A DNA stretch of 64,000 bases from Plantago major (lineage: Eukaryota; Streptophyta; Magnoliopsida; Lamiales; Plantaginaceae), in NCBI GenBank assembly GCA_026545765.1, contig CM048843.1, positions 5,252,001 to 5,316,000 of the forward strand, given 5' to 3'. Shown piece by piece: positions 11,250-23,040 of the stretch. Under the pieces are notes generated by a model that was not told where the DNA came from, ran no database searches, and saw nothing but the letters and a program-made list of their open reading frames with translations. Each line of letters begins with the position of its first letter. The stretch's first letter is position 1. Position numbers and translations under genes: made by a program.

Positions 11250-13514
11250 TTAATTTCGAATTAAATCTTGCAAGTGTTCACGAACTTCATCAACAACCGC
11301 GAATATGTGATTCGGCTCCATATAATGTCTGTTTTGTCGAGTGATGCGTCCCATCATAGCATCGACATATCGTAGCCTCTACAAAGAAAAAACACACAAA
11401 AATAAGGATTTTGAGATTTTGAACAAACGCCGTGTATGTATATATATTGAATGTATAGGAAACATACCACGCTAGGATCCATATCGGTTGTTTGGAATTG
11501 TTGCCTTCGAGTAAATGATTCTTGCCGGGTCACTTGCATATGCGTACGTTGTCGAAACCAGTCCAGGTACGTCGGAATTGTTTCAGGTCCAAAATGCACT
11601 CGTATTGTTTGTTGATGAAAATTACACCGACAGCTGTGAAAGTCCTCGAATGAGTCTCGAACACCATGAGAGCAGCGATAGAGTGAGGGTTGTGGTGGCC
11701 TTTGTACGTGCAGTGGTTTTATCGGTTCAGTAGGAATGAGTCGGGGGGTATCCGAACTGCCGCATAACGCGGTCTGGCATGTACGCCTCCGTAACCTTTA
11801 GACAATGAATAATTCCCCTATATTGAGAAATAGGGACTGCTTCCTCCGCCATGAGTCCAAACGGTGTCCAACTCACCTATTACACGAGACGCAAGTAACA
11901 TAAGTATATAATTAAAAAAAAAGACTCAAACGTAATGAAGACAAGCGTGTTATATTGAATGACATACTTCATTCGGTGCAACATTGTCTAGTGCACATCT
12001 GTACATAACATGCATAGCATTCTCATCCTTATCGGCAGTTCCCAAGTCCCATGATTGAAAACAAGGAAAATACGAGTATGTCCACGCCTGAAATAGTATA
12101 AATATTTGATAGAAAATGATCGTTTTTAAAGTTACATAAAAATGCATATATAATATAGAGCGGGCAAACCTGCACAAGGGAAAGACATCCATCTATCAGT
12201 CTACAGTAGATACGGGTTGCAACTCCCAATTGTCTATATTGATTGGCAAGTGCAGCAGCTCCCCATGCGTATGTGTTAACCCATTCAGGTTAACTAGGAA
12301 CTGTAGAAACCCGACAGGAACTCGATGTCCACTCTTGTCGACAAATAGAGAAGTGCCTAGCAGCCACAACAAGTACATTATAGCATGTGATTCCGGTGGA
12401 AGAACTTGTGCTTTTAAAGTTGCCTCGATGGTGCTACACTTGAAACCAGCACTTTTGAAGTTGGATTTCACCGCTGCTTCAGTCATTTGCATATGAATTG
12501 CTAATGCCACCTTAAGCGCATCTGGTTGCATTGTCGTCTTAACAGCACGGCCATGAACAGGAACTCCGAGCAAATAGTAGACATCATGCAGGGTTATTGT
12601 CATCTCACCAAATGGCATGTGAAAGGTATTAGTTTCAGGATGCCACCATTCAACAAATGCACTAATCAAACGCATGTTGATCTTCGGGTGCATACAGTTC
12701 GACAAGCACGAGAGATGGGTGTTGTTGACAATATGGTTGACACCATCGTTTAAATAGTCTTTAAAACGGATTAAAGACCGGGGTTTGTGAAATCCCTCTA
12801 GAACCTCGTGGTCCTGCGGATTAAAATATAGTAAATAAGAATCGTCGGATTTCAAAGAATATGACTTAACAATAGTAAACATTGAAGTGACTTACATTTC
12901 CTATCCATATGGAGTGAGCAATGTGGCCTAGAAATCCTGTGAGTAACTCTGGATTTGCAGGTCCTCCATCAACACCGGTTGTTAGCTCTCTCCACGCATC
13001 AAGTAGCATAATTAGGCTCTGCTTGTCCACGGTCTCCGCTGCCACCCTCATCATTAGGCTCTTCCTCATTACTGAAATGGAAAGCCTGTCCACGGTCTCC
13101 GCTTCTAGTATGGACACTCCTCCTGGCGAAAGAACCATGAATGTTGCGTTCAAATGACACCGTCCTCGGACCTGAACGCATAGACTCTGACCCTGCGGCG
13201 AAGTCTTCATCAAAAGGCATTTCATTTTCAATTCTAATATTTGACTGTGTGCCGATAGAGCCAGGTGTCTGGTAGGAGTCTTGTCTCGCTGGTGGTGTTT
13301 CTTCAGAACTTGCCGAACTTTCTGAAGGGTACATCATTTTATCCCTTCTTGCTCTGGCTGAAGCAGGTATGGGACCTCTAACCCTTCCACCGATGTCATG
13401 TAGGCGTCCAAAATACTGATCAACTGGTACTTGTGGAATATCCGCTACGTTCCATTTGCGCCGTCTTTTATCTCCGGCACCACCATCTTTGGATCCACCG
13501 CCCTTAGTTAATTT
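11250..13514 (-). CDS. Plant mobile domain (PMD, MAIN/MAIL-like) protein of the MULE, multi-exon, with frameshifts
   Basis: PMD proteins occur as plant nuclear proteins (MAIN, MAIL1 family) and inside transposons; a biochemical role is not established. Predicted exons on the minus strand: 43208-43200 (MWK), 13514-12896, 12813-12170, 12087-11968, 11876-11468 and 11378-11250, all with GT-AG borders. Family-typical motifs in order are SIWIGN-DHEVLEGFHKP at the exon 2/3 joint, LNDGVNHI, ISAFVEWWHPETNTFHMPFG, YLLGVPVHG, YAWGAAALANQYRQLG, SWTPF, PDRVMRQFGY and TYLDWF. Three frame breaks are seen: near 13000, near 12272 (a G run) and near 11750 (a C6 run). The last two are single-base homopolymer changes, so the gene may be intact in reality. 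The N-terminal ~180 residues are Ser/Arg-rich and unrecognised. Confidence 0.8.
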
Positions 13515-13550
13515 CTGTAGGAAATTGAGAATAGTATCAATGTTAGAAAT

Positions 13551-13987
13551 TGTTGGTCCAGATAACGGCAAAGTAAAAGACTAGAGGGGGGGGGGGGGTG
13601 AATAGTCTTTTAAAACTTTTGTCGATTAGCACAGTTTCTCAGATATCTGATATTTAATTTCAGAGAGCGGAAGACTTTTCTAAGATAAGTGCACGTGTTC
13701 AGCAAGATAAGTGTAAGTACTTTGCAATATAAGTAAAACAAGTAATAAACTGCAGAAAGTAAATAACACAAGTCTTTTTATAGTGGTATCTGAAGGTGGC
13801 GTAATTCTTCAACTAATCCACTTCGGTCTTTCTCAGACCTAGAATCCACTAAGATAAATGAGGTAACCTTACAGATATCTTTTCTTGATTCCTAAATACA
13901 CTAGGTTCCCAACCAAGTGTTCCCCCTGAGTTATTCCCCGGCTTTCACAGCTAAGTACTTCCTGTACTCAGAAACCTTCTTTTTTTT
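13551..13987 (-). repeat. Truncated 3' LTR of element B
   Basis: Only the last ~437 bp (end of the LTR in element orientation) are present, with the terminal TGTTGGTCCAGATAACGG and a run of 13 G at 13586-13598. Near 13980-13990 the sequence passes directly into the untranslated region after the accessory gene. The remaining ~1.2 kb of LTR and the polypurine tract have been deleted. Confidence 0.88.
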
Positions 13988-14118
13988 AAGATTTAACAGA
14001 AAAGATCAATCAGCAAAATCACAGAAACTACTTAGTCAAATAGAATAACAGGAGTTACCAAGCTCTAAGTGAACATTCTAAATGACAAGTCTTCAAGTCT
14101 TCAAAACAGCTCCATAGA

Positions 14119-15438
14119 TCAGTCTGCAAATTTCCTATCACCAAACCTTTTGATATCATTAGAGTAGTCATAGAGAAGAGTTCTGACAATCATCTCTGTG
14201 TCTCTGGCAAATCCACAGACTTCCTTGTAGGTTTTGGTGGGATTTCTCTTGACAAAATGCTTGACCCACAAATACTTTCCCCACTTCCAAGCATGCTCGA
14301 TTCTGATATCTGATAGCTTGAAGTATTCATAAATGATCTTCAGATATCTGATGTCACCCTTGTATTGATCTTCAGTTAAGTAGAAAGACTCATAGGGTTC
14401 CACCGCAAGTCTTGCTCTTGTGCCTGTTCCAGTAATGTTGGGAATTCTGTGCACATCATCTGGCTTTCCATAAGGACATTCATCAGAGAGGTCCTTCTTC
14501 ATGGCTTCTGTTCTCTTGATTACTTCAAAATCCAACCATGCTTTGATGTGGTTGGTGTTAATCAAGATTGGCTTATCTTTTCTCCATGCCATGAGCTGTT
14601 TATGGATTGGTTCTGGAAACCTTGAATTTATCAGTAAGTGCTTGAGTTCCAGAATCCAGTAGCCATTCTTCTGATAAATGCACCTGTAGACAGAGGAATT
14701 GTTGTCATTCTTCACATACTCAATTTTGGCTTCTTCTGGCCTGAGAGGAAGTTGACTTTGTCTTTGTTCAGCTCTCAGCATGTTCCTTCTTTGTCTAGAA
14801 TTCTCCTTTGGGGGATTGCTTGAAGAACCACCCTGGATTGACTTGGTATTTCCAGAGGGTGTTTTAGCTGCTAAAGGCTTTGCAGCTATGGGCTCAGTTA
14901 GGCTATAAATTTTCCTTTTTCTGTGAAGAGGAGCTTCATCTTCATCAGTCTCTTCATCATCATCAAGATCAATTCTTGTGAGACTTTTGCAGCCTTCTTC
15001 ATTGCCCAGGGATTTGATTTGGCCTTCTTCTTCTTCAGAAGATTCATCAATCCCTCTTACTTGTCTTCTCCTTGGAGCCTTGGTACTCCTTGGAGGTCTT
15101 TTTGCCATGGCCCTTGTTACCATTGTAGTTTCTTCAGTTGGCTGCTGGGAAGTAGCTACTATTTGCAAAGCAGCTTGATTTGATGAGGGATCATTTATTC
15201 TGAGTGGTGGTTGGGAAGTTTTCTTGTTTCCTCTTCCTTTCTGAGCGGCACCAACTCTAGCTTTCTTCTTTCCTTCTCCCTGATCTTGAGATCCAAATTC
15301 TTCCTCCTTAGTCATTGCTGACTGACTAAGTACCACAAAAGAATCTGAGAGAGACTCAAAATTCTTTTGCAAGTAGTTGTAGGCAGTAACCAACTTCAGA
15401 AGTTCAGCCTTGAGCTCCTGATTTTGTTTGATAAGTCC
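14119..15438 (-). pseudogene. C-terminal part of the accessory gene of element B, cut off by insertion of A
   Basis: This continues the reading of 35344-31464 after removal of element A. The uninterrupted frame 15393-14119 encodes 424 residues: a Ser/Lys/Gly-rich part, an acidic DDDEETDEDE stretch, a basic region, then the compact C-terminal domain (about residues 230-424) with the motifs CINQKNGYWILELKHLL-like, PYGKPDDVHRI, EHAWKWGKYLWVKHF and RFGDRKFAD at the end. It is the best-preserved copy of this domain in the window, together with 3850-4446. The insertion point is 15439-15443 (atttt). Confidence 0.85.
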
Positions 15439-15443
15439 ATTTT

Positions 15444-17110
15444 TGTTGGTCCAGATAACGGCAAAGTAAAAGACTGAAGGGGGGGGGGGTGAATAGTCTT
15501 TTAAAACTTTTGTCGATAAAAACTATTTCTCAGATATCTGTGTAGATATCTGATACTTAGATTCAGAGCGCGGAAGACTTAAGATAGATAAGTGCAGAAA
15601 CAGTTAAAGTGTGTGTGTGTGTTGCTGAAATGTATGTACAGAAAAGTAAATAACACAGCAAGTATAGTGGTATCTGGAGGTGGCGTACTCCTCCAACTAA
15701 TCCACTTCGGTCTTCCAAAGACCTAGAATTCACTAGAATACATAATTGAGGTCACCTTACAAAAATCCTATTCTAAGATTCCTTAAACAAATGGTTCCCA
15801 ACCAAATGTTCCCCCTGAGTTGTTCCCTGGCTTTCACAAACAGTACTTCCTGTACTCAGAAACCTTTTTGAGCTATTCCCTAGCTTCCCAAGCTAAGTAC
15901 TTCCTTTGCTCAATAACCTTGGAGTTATTCCTTAGTTTCTCAAACCAAGTACTTCCTGTACTCCACGCCAGTGATGGTGTTGGTTTTGGTTTGAGTTGTC
16001 AGATGAGCTTCTTTAATAACTTTTCAGTTAATCAGATAGCTCTATGAATCAAATATACTTAATACACTTTTCAATGTATGGTATCTTGTTCTTTTTACTG
16101 ACCCAAGTCTTAGATAAATGTTCTAGAGAATGAATCTCAGATACTTGATCTTTCAATTCAACTCTTTCACAGATAGCTGTGCTTGTTTAGGATCAGGACA
16201 CTTAGAACTTTAGTACTACTTAAGATCAGGAGCTTTGGTCGCAACATAAAGCTTTGAGAGTAAGTAGTTTGCTTGAGAGATTAAGATATGTGTTCAGTGT
16301 AAGTTCTTCAGGTTGTGTAGTGTGTCTTCTCAAGCAGTCTAAGTGTTGATATTTATAGATGAATTTGAGTGCCGTTTGAATAGTATCCGTTAGGCTTAAA
16401 TCAAATTCAAACTATCGATATCTGTGTATAGTACTGTAGCAGGTTTGTCTTCTTCTTAAGAAGCTACCGTTATACATTCGAACATCTCGCCCATGCATTT
16501 AATGCATTGTACTATACTTTTGTCCTGTAGTGCCAACGGAACTATGCTTTGTATCAGAGACAACCTTGATCAGATTTCTCTAATTCTTTGCACGTTCTTA
16601 TCTTTAACTTCAGATACCACTTTTATTGAAACAACTTTGTTTGCAATATATATATATTTCTTCTTCAGAAATGTGGTTAAAGCTCAAGGTATCTGAGAAT
16701 AGATATCTGTGGACACTTTCCTTGTTTTCAGATAGACCTTTTATTTCTCAGACATCTCTTGTGACACAGTTTGTTTAAAACTATTCGTGTTTTCAAGATA
16801 TCTGGCCAAGGTATCTATAAAACTGTTTCAGTAATCTTGTGCAGTTTCTTCAAGTCTTCAATGTCGTTGAACTTGTTCTGCTTGGATGTCTTCTTCTTGG
16901 TCTTCTCTTCATAAAATAAAAATTACATTTTGAGACCTAACATCCTATACAAGATTAGCTAGACTGTCATACTTAGTGGGTTTCCTCTTTTACAATGTTC
17001 AAGTCAACCAAGAGTACTAATCACCTTTCTGAGACTAAGATAAGTCATTATGTTGCTGATCAAAATCTAAACAGATATTTCTAACAAAATATCTAACAAA
17101 TTTCCTAACA
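15444..17110 (-). repeat. 3' LTR of element A (1667 bp)
   Basis: The ends are TGTTGGTCC... on the plus strand and ...TTCCTAACA, the reverse of the element's TGTTAGGAA...GGACCAACA. A run of 11 G lies at 15479-15489. The TATA-like ctataaatatc (minus strand) lies at about 16348-16358. It differs from the 5' LTR by scattered substitutions, a GT-repeat length change near 15610 and the G-run length. Confidence 0.95.
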
Positions 17111-17125
17111 AATTTCCCCCTTTTT
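17111..17125 (-). other. Polypurine tract of element A
   Basis: On the minus strand the tract aaaaagggggaaatt directly precedes the 3' LTR. It is the expected plus-strand priming site and matches 4824-4838 in element E except for one G. Confidence 0.85.
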
Positions 17126-17499
17126 GATCAGTCAACGATGACTATCTGACCTATTACAAATCTGGATGAGTGAACAATCCAACACTTAATCATTTCTTAA
17201 GATTTTTCAATTCATTCAATTAAGTGCAGAAAGTAAACATCAACCAAATCACAAGGTGTGATCTTTGCTGACAAGTTATCTTTTATAGAATACTATCTGA
17301 GAGTAAGTTCTTCAGATAAGTTACAAAGAAAGATTACAGATAACTTCAATACATAAAACAAGTTTAGCTCAGTCAGCAAAAATACAACAAAAACTACATA
17401 GTAAATTAGGACAACAGGAGTAACCAAGCTCCAAGTAAACATCCTAATAGACTAGTCTTCAAGTCTTCAATCTCTTCAAGTCTTCAAGATTTACGTGGA

Positions 17500-20400
17500 T
17501 CGATGCAAATTTCCTATCTCCAAACCTTTTGATGTCATCGAATAATCATAGAGAAGTGTTCGACGAGCATCTCAAAGTGTCTGGCAAATCCACGACCTCT
17601 TTGTAGGTTTTGGTAGGATTTTCTTGACAAAATGTTTGACCCACAGATACTTTCCCCACTTCCAGGCATGCTCTATTCTGATATCTGAAAGCTTGAAGTA
17701 TTCGTAGATAATCCTCAGATATCTGATTTCACCCTTGTATTGATCTTCAGTTAGATAGAACGACTCATAGGGTTCCACAGCGAGTCTTGCTCTTGTGCCT
17801 GTTCCTGTGATATTCAGAATTCTGTGCACATCATCTGGCTTTCCATATGGACATTCATCAGAGAGGTCCTTTCTCATGGCTTCAGTTCTCTTGACAACTT
17901 CAAAATCCAACCAGGCTTTAATGTGATTGGTGTTGATCAAGGTTGGCTTATCTTTTCTCCATGCCATAAGTTGTTTATGGATTGGTTCTGGAAATCTTGA
18001 ATTTACCAGTAGATGCTTAAGTTCCAGAATCCAATAGCCATTTTTCTGATTGATGCACCTGTAGACAGAGGAATCATTGTCATTCTTCACATACTCCATT
18101 TTGTCTTTGCTCAGCTCTCAGTCTGTTCCTTCTCTGTCTTGAATTCTCTTCGGGGTTGTTGCTTGAAGAACCACCCTGGATAGACTTGGTATTTCCAGAG
18201 GGTGTTTTAGCTGCTAGGGGCTTTGCAGCTATGGGCTCAGTTAGGCTTTCAATTTTCCTTTTTCTGTGAAGAGGAGCTTCATCTTCATCAGTTTCCTCAT
18301 CATCATCAAGATTAAATCTTGTGAGAGTTTTACAGCCTTCTTCATTGCCCAGGGACTTGATTTGGCCTTCTTCTTTTTCTTCAGAAGATTCATCAATCCC
18401 TTTAACCTGTCTTCTCCTTGGAGCCTTGGTACTCCTTGGAGGTTTCTGTGCCATGGCCCTTGTTATCATTGTAGTTCCTTGATGGGTTTACGGGGCGACT
18501 ACTATTTGCAAAGCAGCTTAGCTTGAGGAGGGTTCATTGATTCTGAGTGGTGGCTGGGAAGTTTTCATGTTTCTTCTTCTTCTCTGAGCACTTTGACTCG
18601 ATTTCTTCTTGTTTTCTTCTCCTTCTTCCCATTCCCCCTGACTTTGAGGTCCAGATTTGTACACTCTTTCCCCCTTAGTCATTGTTGGCTGACTCAGTCT
18701 CACAAAAGAATCTGAGAGAGAGGCAAAATGCCCTTGTAAATAATTGTAGGCAGTGACCAACTTCTGAAGTTCGGCTTTGAGCTCCTGATTTTGCTTGATA
18801 AGTCCATTGTCCTTATCAGTGAGCTCTGCCAATGGGCCTAGGATGGCATCTGCTTTTCCAGCAGTGTAACTTGCCTCTTGGAAAGCTTTTTCAGCTAAAG
18901 ACGCATCATCGTCCCTTATCATTCCCAGATCTTTCTGAGCAATGACTATGCTAGTTGTTCTCTGAGTGACGAGCTCAGTGAACTTTTTCATTTCAGAGGG
19001 GACGGAGGCAATTACTTCCTTGTTCTGTGAAGACATCTCCTTTTTCAGATGAGCCAGTACTTGGTATCTGTTCATGTATTCATGGGAGTGGACATTTGGC
19101 AGTTTGCTGAAAGTTTCAGGAGCAATCAGTTTCCTTTTCAAGTGTGAAACCGCTAGATGTTCATTGCGGTGCTCGCAAAGTCTTGTCTTCTTCATCATCG
19201 AGTAATCACCAAAGTGATCTTCATCCTCTTGGACATTCTCATCGATTGTGTCGAGTCCAGAACCATCTCGAGATTGGTTTCTTCCTTTTGGGAGGAGGAT
19301 GGTACTTCTTTTGAAGATGATGCGACCTTAGCATCATGCTTAATTTCGTATACTTCTTGATGTCGAGTTCTTTGGTGATGGCATTTCTGACATCCGTAGC
19401 TCTTTAACCTCTGAGTAAGTAATCATCTCTTGCAGATATTGATCTTGTAGTTGGTCAAGCTTGTCTGGATTTAGCTATCTCGGTCTTCCAGTTGAAGATG
19501 GAGTTGTTGTTCTTCTTCCAACAGCGGTTATGCGAGTTGAGCGATTCGATTGAGTATTCAACAATTTATGAGCGATTTCCTCGTAATCCTCAACTACTTG
19601 TTCAAGATATTAACCTTTTGTTGGGAAGATGGATGAGTTGACTTTTGAGGAGATGGAGCGGAGATTTACGTGCTTTCCTCTCGGTTTGCTTTTCAGCTTG
19701 AGGCATGATTTCTTTGTGAAATTCCTCCGGTCCACAGTGCGAGGCATCATCATCATCCTTTTTATGCATGTCATCCTTTTGGTGATGGTCGTGGGAGGTT
19801 CATCGTCGTTTCGTTTATCTCTTCCTCCTCATCATCTTCAGATACAAGATTGATCACTTCAGGAATAGTGATCTTCTGCCCATTAACCTCTTGTTGTTCA
19901 GAAGGTATAAATTGCGTAGTGCAGGCGTAATCGGCTTGAATGCCATCTGTAATCTTGTCTGACCATCTGCCTGTTCAAAGGCTTGTATCAAACTGTGCGC
20001 TACTTCTCTGGAGAAATCCTTATGCAATAGAGTCGCAACTGTGTACTGTTCGGTAGGGAACATTGCATGGATATATCTGTGATTCTCAATATTTCAGAGA
20101 GATCAGAGAACCTTAACCTTTGCCATTTCTTGAAGCATTGAATATGCTTTGGCAGGGTTTGAGCTTTGAAGAAGGAGTAGGTCCCTTTTCTCATCATTGG
20201 GAGCCTGCTTTGCACTCGTTTGAGCCTGAAAGAAAGAGTTTTGAGTGAGCTTCAAAACTTTTGTAGATATCTGAGTAGAAGTGTAGTTTAGTTTCTGAGT
20301 TACCTGAGTAAGTACTTCAGGCTCAGAGACTTGTGCTACTGAGACAATTGGTGTCTCAGATATCTTGTTGTGAGGTGGAGACATGTAAGTCTGGTCCTCA

Positions 20401-23040
20401 TCAACCATTCTTTCTTGAACCTGAGAATTAAGATTAATACAATACTTAGGAAATTATTTGAAAGAATTTGTGTAAAAATGCTTTAATGAGTTCTGAGTTT
20501 TGGACTTACTTCCTCAATAGGAAGCTCAGAGTCATTTTTCTCAGAAACTTTCTCAGTTTCTGGTATTCTTTCATGTGATGTTGCCTTGGGAGCTTCATCA
20601 ATTTCCATTGATGCAGGGGGTGTCGCAACTTTTTCCCTTTGCATTTCTACTTCTGAATGAGTCTGTAAGTAGAAAGTATTGAATATTTTAGAAGAAGTTT
20701 AAGATAACCCATGATGAAGAATACTTATCACTGATTTTTCATGTACCTTCATGCTAGAAGGCTCAATGATGTGTTCTTCAGAAACCTTGTCGGTCTCTGG
20801 GTTTGTCTCTGACATTTCTGCCTTATCTTCCTCTTTCTCAGTTGGAGCCTGTTAGAAACATTTACTTTAAATGATTAAGCACATAGACGAATGACTGAAA
20901 AGTGTTATCTTAAGAATCAATTATCACATGTGGTACAGGCTCAGATTTCTTAAGAGGCGAGGTTGGGGTAACCTCCTTCTCAGTTTCTGAGGCAAGCTTT
21001 CCAGCTTCCTCTTGTTTCTGTGTTTCTAACTCAGCCTGTAACAAAGAATTTTTATATAGGTAACAAGATATACAAGCATAAAAATTTTCACAAGGTAAGA
21101 GTTAAACCAGTCAGCTACCTGAACATTGTCAGGCTGATTGGTCTCTGGAACTTGTGACCCTTTTATACTTTGGTCTTCTTGTTCCGATCTGACTTCTTTG
21201 TTTGAAGTTTTAGGTACTTCACACCTTTCACGAGTGTGCAACTCGGTTGCCTCCCCAGTTGATCATTACGAGTAGATGTCTCAGTTTGATCCCTCTCATT
21301 GAGTTGGGGAACCTGCTCTTTTGCAGGATTTTCTTCAGCATACTGCATTGCTGGTAATTCGAAATGGAGTTCATTTACCATTTCATCAACCACTTGTGGC
21401 TGTTGTGGTTGTTGTGTTTGTGGTTGTTGTGGTTGTCTGGAAGCAGAAGATCGGTCAGTAGAGTGTTCTTCCAGATTTTTAGATGTGGCATTTCCATCAG
21501 CATCTGCCAGCACTAAATTACCACTCATCAGGGCTTTTTGAAGTTGTGCGTAAGAAACGTTCCCTGATGATGTGTTTGCACCAACAACCTTTGCTATAGG
21601 TGCTTGTTCAGCAACCTGAGGTGTAGGTTCTTCTTCAGAAACCTTATCACCAGTTACTGTTACAGTAACCTTAGCCCTCTTTGTTCTTTCTAGGACTTGA
21701 GAGATGATTAGTTCATCATCTTCATCGTCAGAGCTCTCATCAGCATTGGGAACTGATTGGTCCATTACTCCTGCGATTTCTGCAGATGGGGCTTGGTGCT
21801 TTTCACCTGTTTTGGCAGCATTTATGAGTTCATCAGCAAAGCTTTCTGTAATAGTCTTCACATTTCTGAAAGCACTTTCTCTTGCTGAGTCTACTTGTTC
21901 AGTAGTTGATAACTCTTTTGCAGCATTGATGAGTTGATCTGCCTTTATCAGTTCATCGGCAAGGCCTGCAGATATCTGAGAATCGACAACCTCAATGGGT
22001 GTGTCTTCTGATTTGCCATCAGACTTCTTTCTTGAAGTTCTGGGCTTCTTGGTCGCAACCTTTTCTTCAGATACCTTTTCAGACTTTCGCTTCTTAGAAC
22101 CTTTCTGAGACCCAGTAACCTTTTTCATCAAGTTTGTATACTCATATTTGTAGAGTAGGTTCTTTGTTGGCTATTTCAAAGGCCTCTCTGAGCTCAATGC
22201 AAGCTTCTCTCCGGAAGTAGCATATCTTGGACCATAGCCTCGTGGCCTTTGGCTCAGCTAGTCCTTTGGCGATCTTAGGCTCGAAGCCTTGAATCTTCTT
22301 CACAAACTTCATGAAGGCGTACTTTCCCCAGTTAAAAGGGTTTTCCAGCCTTTTGTCTTGTTGATTCAGCAAGAACATCATGATCCATCATTCTTGGCTT
22401 ATCTGGTCAGCACCTCCTTGTAGACCATCAAAGCATCTGTGAAGAATGCAAGCCAATACATCCCAAATGAACCATCGGATGTCCGGTTCGATGTCGCTAA
22501 GCTTGAACTCGATGGGTGTCCGATTTTCAAGATCACACATGTCATCGCATACAATTGTTTAACACCTTCAAGGAGATCATCATCCTTGGTGTTTATTTCA
22601 AAATCCTTTCCAAGATTTTGAAACTCAAACAACTTACAGAAAGTTGTTAAGTCCAGAAGGATTTCCTTTCCTTGGACTGAGGTTTTGACAGACACTATTG
22701 CAGTGCCTTCAGAAACACAGGAAATTATCCTGGAGTTGTTGTAGAATTCCAACACATCGAGTGATGAAATTCCACTTGGGCGAGCAGATAGAAAACCCTT
22801 GATTTGTGCCTTTTCAAGCATGTCAAGAATCAGCTTTCTGTCGACTTGGTTCTCTATTGCAGCCGTGAGGTATTCCTCAACCATGGCACCACCCCAAATC
22901 ATTCTGTGATTTGAAGTCCAATGGTCAGGATTAAAATCTCCTACCAGTCGGTTGTTCACAATAACCAACTCTGGTGCTTGCTTTTCAGCAGTACCAGTGG
23001 AGGATTGAGATTTCTGTGTGGAAGAATTCTTTGGGGCCAT
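17500..23040 (-). CDS. Accessory gene (aORF) of element A: long, spliced, function unknown
   Basis: It starts MAPKNSSTQKSQSS at 23040, about 0.8 kb after the pol stop, and ends near 17500. Modules in order: an N-terminal globular domain (23040-22142) with DHWTSNHRMIWGG and WGKYAFMKF, resembling the plant transposon-associated domains found beside LTR elements; a Lys-rich, then Glu/Ser-rich linker (22131-21119) with a Gln-Pro run; five phase-0 introns (20226-21118); a segment LPKHIQCFKKW; an acidic and Gln-rich coiled coil (about 19800-19250); a helical region (19198-18700); a basic acidic-alternating region; and the C-terminal domain (18099-17500). Frames are broken at several CAG/CTG positions, notably 17495-17595 and 19200-20000. 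Compared with pol it has no enzyme motif. An envelope role cannot be supported, because I see no signal peptide or clear membrane segment. Confidence 0.8.
20226..21118 (-). other. Five-intron block of the accessory gene in element A
   Basis: Predicted introns on the minus strand: 21118-21036 (83 nt), 20927-20849 (79), 20746-20663 (84), 20509-20421 (89) and 20303-20226 (78). All have GT...AG borders, T-rich 3' ends and in-frame stops if read through. The exons between them are 108, 102, 153 and 117 nt, all multiples of three, and every intron is phase 0. The same introns occur in element E (790-872, 981-1059, 1162 on) and in element B (33489-33410, 33304-33226 and others). Confidence 0.8.

Noticed and set aside
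11515..11733. Plus-strand ORF in the left part of the MULE
   Set aside because: It is the shadow of PMD exon 5 on the minus strand; other plus-strand ORFs at 12230-13157 are also antisense to PMD exons.
17500..23040. Envelope gene after pol
   Set aside because: The position fits, but no signal peptide, cleavage site or hydrophobic anchor is visible, and the middle is charged coiled coil.
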